Shown in pieces: positions 1 through 4,750 of a stretch of 5,413 bases of DNA. Source of the DNA: Micrococcales bacterium (lineage in GTDB: Bacteria; Actinomycetota; Actinomycetes; S36-B12; UBA10799); assembly GCA_023252115.1 (NCBI GenBank), contig JAHEXM010000153.1:1-5413 (forward strand), written 5' to 3'. Each line of letters starts with the position of its first letter. Positions within the stretch are counted from its first letter, which is position 1. The position numbers and the translations under genes were made by a program. The notes beneath the pieces were generated by a model. That model saw nothing but the letters and a program-made list of their open reading frames with translations. It had not been told where the DNA came from and searched no databases.

Positions 1-2
1 AT

Positions 3-1295
3 GTTGAGGATGAAGTACCGACAGCCATACCGCTGACAGAACCAGCTGACGGAACGCCACCAGTTGTTGTTACCGAAGCTTCATTGTCGATAACGATCGA
101 CTCACTGGCATCGGGAACCGGGCCAATTGCCGTGGATGCTGAACGGGCAGGTGGCTACCGCTACACCCAAGGCGCTTTCCTGCTGCAGTTTCGTCGCGCC
201 GGATCGGGCACGCACTTGATTGACCCCGTGCCGTTGTCGGATTTGTCGGCACTCAACGACGCATTGGTCGGCACTGAGTGGGTTTTGCACGCTGCACCAC
301 AAGACTTGCCATGTCTGGCTGAATTGAACTTGCTTCCGTCGCAGCTGTTTGACACCGAAGTTGCAGCGCGGTTACTCGGTAAACCACGAGTCGGCCTTGC
401 TGCGCTGGTGGAAAGTGAACTCGGACTGGCCCTGGCGAAAGAGCACTCCGCAGTTGATTGGTCCAAACGCCCACTGCCCGAACCTTGGCTGCGATACGCC
501 GCGCTGGACGTTGAGGTTTTGGTCGAACTTCGCGACATCCTGGAACAAGAGTTGCGAGAGGTCGATCGCTGGGAATGGGCACAAGAGGAGTTCGAATACC
601 TGCGCACGGCTCCAGAAAAGCCGACGCGCCCTGACCGCTGGCGAAAAACATCTGGCATTCATCGACTACTAGCACCGGCTCAACTCGCCCTTGTTCGCGA
701 ACTCTGGGTTGAGCGGGATCGGATTGCCCGGACGCGAGACATCGCTCCCGGTCGAACTCTGGCCGACTCCGCAATCGCCGCGGCTGCCACGGCTAACCCC
801 GAGTCCCAAGAGTCGTTGGCGAAGCTTCCGGCGTTCTCAGGACGAGGGGCTAGAAGAAATCTCGATGCGTGGTGGAGCGCTATTAAACGCGCTCGCTCTT
901 TGACCGTCGACCAATTACCGGGTCGAGCAACACCGAGTTCAGGACCACCGCCTCATCGCTCGTGGCCCGATCGCGACCCCGGTGCTGCCGCGCGACTCAC
1001 GCAGGCTCGCAATGCTCTTGCCGCGATTTCGGCAACCACTGGAATCGCCGCGGAAACCCTGCTGACGCCGGCGACGGTGCGTGCGTTGTGTTGGACTCCG
1101 CCCGAGGATTTGTCGGCTTCGTCGGTCGCCGAAGCGCTAACCGAACTCGGTGCCCGGCGGTGGCAAATTGCGATCTGCGCCCGGGCGTTCTCGGAGGCAT
1201 TTATCGAACTTCGTGACAAACCGCCAGCATCCAGTGACGGTGATGAACAAAACGCTGAGCTTGAAGAAACGTCCACCCCGACCGTGACAAGTTAG
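3..1295 (+). CDS. rnd: Ribonuclease D with HRDC domain (5' end outside window)
   Basis: A 3'-5' exoribonuclease of the DEDDy family, which trims tRNA and other small-RNA 3' ends in the cytoplasm. Numbering from the codon at position 3, exo motif I is VDAER with D45 and E47, motif II is the Asp in HAAPQDL (D101), and motif III is YAALD (Y165, D169), so all four acidic residues and the DEDDy Tyr are present. An HRDC nucleic-acid-binding domain follows at about residues 218-300, then a second helical HRDC-like region and a polar acidic tail. The frame is open from the window edge with no stop, and the residues before the TTG at 84 (a Pro-rich stretch including GTPPVV) resemble the N-terminus of actinobacterial RNase D as I remember it. 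I therefore treat the gene as 5'-truncated rather than starting at 84. Its last codons carry the promoter of the next gene. The family call is secure; the start is not visible. Confidence 0.9.
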   Translation, partial: VEDEVPTAIPLTEPADGTPPVVVTEASLSITIDSLASGTGPIAVDAERAGGYRYTQGAFLLQFRRAGSGTHLIDPVPLSDLSALNDALVGTEWVLHAAPQDLPCLAELNLLPSQLFDTEVAARLLGKPRVGLAALVESELGLALAKEHSAVDWSKRPLPEPWLRYAALDVEVLVELRDILEQELREVDRWEWAQEEFEYLRTAPEKPTRPDRWRKTSGIHRLLAPAQLALVRELWVERDRIARTRDIAPGRTLADSAIAAAATANPESQESLAKLPAFSGRGARRNLDAWWSAIKRARSLTVDQLPGRATPSSGPPPHRSWPDRDPGAAARLTQARNALAAISATTGIAAETLLTPATVRALCWTPPEDLSASSVAEALTELGARRWQIAICARAFSEAFIELRDKPPASSDGDEQNAELEETSTPTVTS

Positions 1296-1312
1296 GTAAG
1301 CCTAAGTAACAT
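1284..1312 (+). promoter_or_regulatory. Sigma-70-type promoter for the iron permease
   Basis: GTGACA at 1284-1289 matches the -35 consensus TTGACA at 5 of 6 bases. After a 17-base spacer, TAACAT at 1307-1312 matches TATAAT at 4 of 6 and fits the actinobacterial TANNNT pattern. The expected transcription start, about 7 bases after the -10, falls on or beside the GTG at 1319. The promoter sits inside the last codons of the RNase D gene and the short gap after it. This is inferred from sequence only. Confidence 0.6.
1292..1310 (+). promoter_or_regulatory. Candidate DtxR/IdeR iron box
   Basis: Aligned to the known actinobacterial iron-box consensus TTAGGTTAGSCTAACCTAA, this site matches 14 of 19 positions. 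It includes a perfect inverted repeat, TTAGG (1292-1296) and CCTAA (1301-1305), around TAAG. The left half is near-perfect (8 of 9), while the outer right half (1306-1310) is poor. It overlaps the RNase D stop codon, lies between the -35 and -10 above, and precedes an iron permease gene. Binding of the Fe(II)-loaded repressor there should block transcription when iron is plentiful. Confidence 0.7.
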
Positions 1313-1318
1313 TCTGCC

Positions 1319-2161
1319 GTGCTCGCAAATTTCTTGATCGGCCTACGCGAAGGCCTTGAAGCCTCGCTCATCGTCGGCATTCTGGTTGCCTACCTGGTCA
1401 AGTCGGGAAATCGGCAGCGCTTGCCCCTGATGTGGGCCGGAGTCGCGGTCGCCATCGTGATTTCACTCGGATTCGGAGCCCTACTCAGCTTCACATCAGC
1501 CAACATGTCCTTCCGCGCACAGGAAGCCTTCGGCGGATTCTTGTCGATCTTGGCAGTGTGTTTCGTCACCTGGATGGTCTTTTGGATGAAGTCCGCAGCA
1601 CGCGGACTCAAAGGTGAACTGCAAGGAAAACTCGACAAAGCCATCGCGATTGGCGGCTACGGCATCGTGTTTGCCGCTTTCATTGCAGTTGTCCGCGAAG
1701 GCCTCGAGACTGCGCTGTTTATTTGGGCAGCAGTCAATGCCACTGGACAGACTGTCGGCCCGCTAATCGGTGCAGCGCTGGGAATTGCCGTTGCAGTTCT
1801 GCTCGGGTACTTGATCTATCGCGGCGCCGTGAAACTCAACATGGCGCAATTCTTCAAGATCACCGGAGTATTGCTGATCATCGTGGCTGCAGGCGTTCTT
1901 GCCTATGGATTCCACGATCTTCAGGAAGCCGGTGTACTCCCTGGTCTGAATTCGGCACTCTTCGATGTCAGCAGCATTGTTCCGCCATCGAGCTGGTACG
2001 GAACGCTGCTGAAGGGAGTGTTCAATTTCTCGCCACGTACGACGTGGCTCGAGGCGATCGTCTGGGTGGGCTACCTTGTCCCAGTCATGGCGCTCTATCT
2101 GCGACCGGCGAAAACTATTACGCCGGCGCCAAGAGTGCCCGCCGCCACCACAACCGTGTGA
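1319..2161 (+). CDS. efeU: FTR1/EfeU-family iron permease
   Basis: An integral membrane permease that imports iron, classically Fe(III) produced by an oxidase partner. Both family-defining REXXE iron-binding motifs are present: REGLE at residues 10-14 in the first membrane helix and REGLE at 126-130 in the fourth. About seven hydrophobic segments can be seen, near 3-24, 37-57, 73-91, 112-136, 145-167, 179-196 and 244-261, followed by a short Pro/Thr/Ala-rich tail. At 280 residues the length is normal for the family. GTG is the first possible start, because an in-frame stop lies at 1307-1309. There is no Shine-Dalgarno sequence before it, so a leaderless mRNA is likely. It lies 23 bases after RNase D and 6 bases before the cupredoxin lipoprotein, with which it should be co-transcribed. 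No EfeB-type peroxidase gene lies in the window, so the electron-transfer partner is unknown. Confidence 0.92.
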   Translation: MLANFLIGLREGLEASLIVGILVAYLVKSGNRQRLPLMWAGVAVAIVISLGFGALLSFTSANMSFRAQEAFGGFLSILAVCFVTWMVFWMKSAARGLKGELQGKLDKAIAIGGYGIVFAAFIAVVREGLETALFIWAAVNATGQTVGPLIGAALGIAVAVLLGYLIYRGAVKLNMAQFFKITGVLLIIVAAGVLAYGFHDLQEAGVLPGLNSALFDVSSIVPPSSWYGTLLKGVFNFSPRTTWLEAIVWVGYLVPVMALYLRPAKTITPAPRVPAATTTV

Positions 2162-2167
2162 GATCTG

Positions 2168-2572
2168 ATGCGTTCGTTCGCGCTAGCCGTCGGTTTGACG
2201 GGGACATGCACCCTGCTTATTGCCGGTTGCAGCTCCGACCAAGGTGGTTCAGGCACGACCCCGACCCCTACGCCCACACCAACAACTGCCAGCGTCGTGC
2301 ACGTTGATGCTGGCTCGCGGATCTGCACAACTGACAAAACCTCTGTGCCTTTTGGCCAAGTAACGGTGATTGCAACTTCGGTTGGCAAGAAAGATGTCTC
2401 GGTGACGGTGTTTGGCCCAAAGGCTGGCCAATGGACCAAGGCAATTGGTGTTATTCCGTTGCTTCAGCCAAATCAGACGAAATCGATGACGATCAACCTG
2501 CCTCTGGGCGCCTACGAAGTTGCTTGCCAAACAGCACGCGATGACGCCCGTGCGCGCATCACTGCGGTCTAG
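2168..2572 (+). CDS. Cupredoxin-only EfeO-like lipoprotein
   Basis: A predicted membrane-anchored extracytoplasmic lipoprotein of 134 residues. It has a short hydrophobic signal peptide and a lipobox, LIAGC, with the lipidated Cys at 21. A Ser/Gly and Thr-Pro repeat linker (about 22-42) follows, then one beta-sandwich domain (about 43-134). That domain resembles the N-terminal cupredoxin domain of EfeO: a Cys at 53, an I-P-x-L-Q-P-N-Q segment where EfeO has its I-A-P-G turn, and a C-terminal GAYEVAC motif (Cys 120) like EfeO's GEYDMTC. The acidic residues near EfeO's metal site seem to be replaced, and the M75 imelysin-like domain is absent. Because it directly follows the permease, I infer that it binds iron or copper and passes it to, or oxidises it for, the permease. 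The start at 2168 gives a proper signal peptide, although its ribosome site is weak, suggesting translational coupling. The lipoprotein call is strong; the cupredoxin assignment is by eye. Confidence 0.75.
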   Translation: MRSFALAVGLTGTCTLLIAGCSSDQGGSGTTPTPTPTPTTASVVHVDAGSRICTTDKTSVPFGQVTVIATSVGKKDVSVTVFGPKAGQWTKAIGVIPLLQPNQTKSMTINLPLGAYEVACQTARDDARARITAV

Positions 2573-2584
2573 TTCACGTCCCAC

Positions 2585-2603
2585 CGCGAAGCAGCGCTTT
2601 GCG
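2585..2603 (+). terminator. Candidate stem-loop terminator after the lipoprotein gene
   Basis: CGCGAAGC (2585-2592) and GCTTTGCG (2596-2603) form an 8-bp stem with one G-U pair and a 3-base loop, starting 13 bases after the stop codon. No T-run follows. Actinobacterial terminators often lack one, but this makes the call tentative. Confidence 0.4.
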
Positions 2604-2777
2604 CCTGACGGCGTTGCGCGCGAATGGAACCTCCGCCGGTCTGACCCAGGCGAGTTAGTGGCTCGGGAATGGTTCTGGTCATTCTGCGAAACCGATTAAC
2701 CAGTGAGTTAGGGATTCAGGCGTCGTGGGAGGGGTATCCCTGCGGTGTCCAATAATTAGAATCCAGAGAGCAGGCCA
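2604..2777 (+). promoter_or_regulatory. Intergenic region with weak promoter candidates for the secreted protein gene
   Basis: No gene is seen here. Two promoter readings are possible. TAGAAT at 2757-2762 resembles a -10 (5 of 6), but I find no good -35 at 16-18 bases. GATT (2713-2716), 15 bases, then GGGTAT (2732-2737) resembles the GTTT-N15-17-GGGTAT pattern of SigB/SigF-type stress sigma factors in actinobacteria. The GAGAG at 2766-2770 and AGG at 2772-2774 could serve as the ribosome site for the ATG at 2778. None of these is strong. Confidence 0.3.
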
Positions 2778-3350
2778 ATGAAAACGAAACGAATGATTTT
2801 CCAGGTTGTCGGCGTTGCAGCCGCGGCGACCGTCATGGGTGGCGTTGTAGGTCCGATAGGAACAGCAGCAGCGGCACAGGCACCTTCTCCGGCTGCTGCA
2901 GTAGCTCGAGCCCATGATGTGGGCGAACCGTCACAGGAGGTCCCGAACACCAAAGATCTCCGGGTCAATATTCGCAATATGTCTCACGAAAGTGGTACTC
3001 CAAAAGACCTCATAGTTTACAGAGATGACTACGCCGCGGAATACAAACATTGGGTCACGATCCGCCCAGGAGAATACGGCGAGATCAATCGGACTACCAC
3101 TACTCGCCTGCAGTTGTACTTCGGCGCAGACGCACTAGCTAAGCAACAGTTCACGCAGATTAACGCCTACAACGATTTCTTCCTTTATCCGAGGGTTGAG
3201 ATCAACAGTGAAATGCACGATTTCAATGAAAATGAATGGTGGCGAAAGAGTCACAGCCCCGGACCTGAAAAGTGGGTCGACTACCTGGTGAAGCGCCACA
3301 TCGACACCGAATTCAAGGAGTTCGCGATCGAAGCGGCTCCGCGGTACTAG
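2778..3350 (+). CDS. Secreted protein of unknown function
   Basis: I do not recognise this 190-residue protein. It starts with a clear Sec signal peptide: a basic n-region (MKTKR), a hydrophobic core to about residue 30, and an Ala-rich end with an A-Q-A site at 33-35 as the likely cleavage point. An Ala/Pro-rich linker (about 36-58) precedes a polar domain of about 130 residues (59-190). That domain is rich in Tyr, Trp and Phe, has alternating patterns suggesting beta strands (about 61-115), and then a charged part with ENEWW (151-155) and KWVDYLVKRH (165-174). There are no cysteines, no lipobox and no membrane anchor, so it is probably released or loosely wall-associated. It is lower in G+C than its neighbours: 113 of 240 bases at 3001-3240, against 39 and 40 of 60 in two sampled stretches of the thiolase gene. 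It is 205 bases from the lipoprotein gene and has its own terminator, so a link to iron uptake is only positional. Confidence 0.8.
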   Translation: MKTKRMIFQVVGVAAAATVMGGVVGPIGTAAAAQAPSPAAAVARAHDVGEPSQEVPNTKDLRVNIRNMSHESGTPKDLIVYRDDYAAEYKHWVTIRPGEYGEINRTTTTRLQLYFGADALAKQQFTQINAYNDFFLYPRVEINSEMHDFNENEWWRKSHSPGPEKWVDYLVKRHIDTEFKEFAIEAAPRY

Positions 3351-3363
3351 ACCGCGGACTTTT
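3338..3363 (+). terminator. Rho-independent terminator overlapping a stop codon
   Basis: TCCGCGGT (3338-3345) and ACCGCGGA (3351-3358) form a perfect 8-bp G+C-rich stem. The loop ACTAG (3346-3350) contains the TAG stop of the secreted protein gene, and TTTT follows at 3360-3363. The stem encodes the end of the protein, so the terminator is built into the coding sequence. It should separate this gene from the fad operon. Confidence 0.8.
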
Positions 3364-3402
3364 GACACCAATTAGCTTGAGCCCGGGTAGACAACACCAA
3401 AC

Positions 3403-3422
3403 GGGCTGGGGCTGGGTTCGGG
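3403..3422 (+). other. G-quadruplex motif
   Basis: Four G-runs (3403-3405, 3408-3411, 3414-3416, 3420-3422) are separated by loops of 2, 2 and 3 bases (CT, CT, TTC), which satisfies the canonical G3+N1-7 pattern on the + strand. It lies between the terminator of the secreted protein gene and the fad promoter, and overlaps small competing inverted repeats (GTTCGG 3416-3421 with CCGAAC 3431-3436; GGTTC 3415-3419 with GAACC 3425-3429). Folding in vivo is not established. Confidence 0.5.
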
Positions 3423-3443
3423 TTGAACCGCCGAACAGGGAGC

Positions 3444-3475
3444 AGTAATGAACCGGTGGCGACCGGTTCATTACT
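3444..3475 (+). repeat. Perfect inverted repeat with 14-bp arms
   Basis: AGTAATGAACCGGT (3444-3457) and ACCGGTTCATTACT (3462-3475) are exact reverse complements around GGCG. No T-run follows, so a terminator is unlikely. It covers the expected -35 area of the fad promoter, which points to a regulator-binding site or a cruciform. Confidence 0.85.
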
Positions 3476-3487
3476 CGCGAGTAACAT
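3459..3487 (+). promoter_or_regulatory. Candidate promoter of the fadA-fadB operon
   Basis: TAACAT at 3482-3487 is the proposed -10. At 17 bases upstream, GCGACC (3459-3464) is a weak -35 (3 of 6), which suits an activated or tightly regulated promoter. Transcription would start near the A at 3494, giving a leader of about 45 bases. The octamer AGTAACAT around the -10 is identical to that of the permease promoter (1305-1312). Confidence 0.45.
3471..3484 (+). promoter_or_regulatory. Palindromic operator, probably for a TetR-type repressor
   Basis: TTACTCGCGAGTAA is a perfect 14-bp palindrome, a shape typical of TetR-family operators. It shares its TTACT with the right arm of the larger inverted repeat and overlaps the candidate -10 at 3482-3487. 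A repressor bound here would block transcription of fadA and fadB, and acyl-CoA release of such repressors is common in fatty-acid regulation. The regulator itself is not in the window. Confidence 0.6.
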
Positions 3488-3527
3488 GACTTCAGGCGCA
3501 CAAATTGCCCCGTCCCTACGTTCAGCC

Positions 3528-3533
3528 AGGAGG
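3528..3533 (+). promoter_or_regulatory. Consensus Shine-Dalgarno site of fadA
   Basis: AGGAGG lies 5 bases before the ATG at 3539. It is a full consensus ribosome site and fixes the fadA start. It contrasts with the permease gene, which has none. Confidence 0.85.
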
Positions 3534-3538
3534 CACTG

Positions 3539-4738
3539 ATGCCGCAGGCCGGAAGATCAGTCGTGTTTGTTGATGGTGTTCGGACACCTTTTGGTAAGGC
3601 AGGCCCCAAGGGCATGTATGCCGAGACACGTGCCGACGACATGGTGGTCAAGACGATTCGCGAACTAATGCGTCGTAATCCCAACCTGCCGCCCGAGCGC
3701 GTTGATGAAATCGCTGTTGCGGCGACGACACAGATCGGCGATCAAGGTATGACCCTTGGCCGCACCGCAGTGATTCTTGCTGGTCTGCCCGAGTCTGTTC
3801 CTGGCTATTCGATCGACCGCATGTGTGCGGGTGCGATGACTGCGACGACCACCCTTGCTGGCGGAATTGGTATCGGTGCCTACGACGTTGCGATCGCGGC
3901 CGGCGTTGAGCACATGGGCCGTCACCCGATGGGTGAAGGCGTTGACCCAAACCCGCGCTTTGTCTCCGAACGCCTGGTCGACATGGATGCCTTGTCGATG
4001 GGCAACACGGCCGAGAACATTCATGATCGCTTTCCTCAGTTGACTAAAGAGCGTGCCGACGCATTCGCCTTGGCTTCGCAGAACAAGACCGCAAAGGCAT
4101 ACGCGGACGGCAAGATTCAGCGCGACTTAGTGCCGATTGCGATTCGCACGGGCGAACTTGGCTGGGGTTTGGCAACCCAGGATGAACCGCCGCGACCCGG
4201 CACCACGATTGAAGACTTGGCAGCACTCAAGACGCCATTTCGCCCACACGGTCGTGTTACGGCTGGCAATGCCGCCGGTCTGAATGACGGCGCAACGGCT
4301 GGACTGCTGGCCGCTGAAGAAGTTGCCGATGAACTTGGTCTGACGAAGAAGCTGCGCCTCGTCTCGTATGCGTTCGTTGGTGTTGACCCGGCCATCATGG
4401 GAATCGGGCCAGTCCCGGCGACCGAGAAAGCATTGGCCAAAGCCGGTTTGACGATCGACGACATTGGCTTGTTTGAACTCAATGAAGCGTTTGCTGTTCA
4501 GGTGCTTGCGCTTCTCGATCATTACGGGATTGCTGACGATGATCCGCGCGTCAATCCAATGGGCGGAGCAATTGCCGTTGGTCATCCACTGGCTTCATCG
4601 GCCATCCGCCTGATGACCTACTTGGCCCGCGACTTCGAAGATCACCCCGAGGTGCGCTACGGACTCACCAGCATGTGCGTTGGCTTGGGTCAGGGCGCGA
4701 GTGTCATCTGGGAAAACCCCCACTACGACGGAAAGTAA
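3539..4738 (+). CDS. fadA: Acetyl-CoA acyltransferase (3-ketoacyl-CoA thiolase)
   Basis: Catalyses the last step of fatty-acid beta-oxidation, thiolytic cleavage of 3-ketoacyl-CoA to acetyl-CoA and a shortened acyl-CoA. It is a cytoplasmic enzyme that forms a complex with FadB. At 399 residues it has the normal thiolase length with two thiolase halves. The nucleophile is Cys96 in IDRMCAGAM. The NEAFA motif is at 315-319, the catalytic His349 lies in GGAIAVGHP, and the second catalytic Cys380 lies in SMCVGLGQG. The start is set by AGGAGG at 3528-3533, and the N-terminus (VFVDGVRTPFGKAGPKG) matches the Streptomyces FadA type as I remember it. It is followed after 12 bases by fadB, with no terminator between, so the two form an operon. 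A biosynthetic thiolase role is less likely given the fadB neighbour. Confidence 0.95.
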   Translation: MPQAGRSVVFVDGVRTPFGKAGPKGMYAETRADDMVVKTIRELMRRNPNLPPERVDEIAVAATTQIGDQGMTLGRTAVILAGLPESVPGYSIDRMCAGAMTATTTLAGGIGIGAYDVAIAAGVEHMGRHPMGEGVDPNPRFVSERLVDMDALSMGNTAENIHDRFPQLTKERADAFALASQNKTAKAYADGKIQRDLVPIAIRTGELGWGLATQDEPPRPGTTIEDLAALKTPFRPHGRVTAGNAAGLNDGATAGLLAAEEVADELGLTKKLRLVSYAFVGVDPAIMGIGPVPATEKALAKAGLTIDDIGLFELNEAFAVQVLALLDHYGIADDDPRVNPMGGAIAVGHPLASSAIRLMTYLARDFEDHPEVRYGLTSMCVGLGQGASVIWENPHYDGK

Positions 4739-4750
4739 GAGGCGACTCAC

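Noticed and set aside
1..36. ATG at position 1 opening a short frame
   Set aside because: It stops after 11 codons and overlaps the RNase D frame, which is open through the same bases.
161..774. Long antisense open frames (165 and 173 codons) opposite the RNase D gene
   Set aside because: Their translations are low-complexity Ser/Arg/Pro-rich with no domain, and they lie opposite a gene with all catalytic motifs intact.
2258..2288. C-rich Thr-Pro repeat as a microsatellite or i-motif
   Set aside because: Only three C-runs of 3 or more are present, and it is explained as the Thr-Pro linker of the lipoprotein.
1723..2307. 194-codon + strand frame overlapping the permease and lipoprotein genes
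   Set aside because: It runs out of frame through two well-supported genes and shows no motif, signal or ribosome site.
2695..2712. TAAC...GTTA inverted repeat as an operator
   Set aside because: The arms are only 4 bp with a 6-base spacer, which is expected by chance.
3371..3389. TTAGCTTGAGC as a second iron box
   Set aside because: Only about 10 of 19 positions match the consensus, and the right half is absent.
3380..3407. AGCCCG/CGGGCT inverted repeat as a terminator or RNA structure
   Set aside because: A 6-bp stem with a 16-base loop and no T-run is weak, and a strong terminator already lies at 3338-3363.
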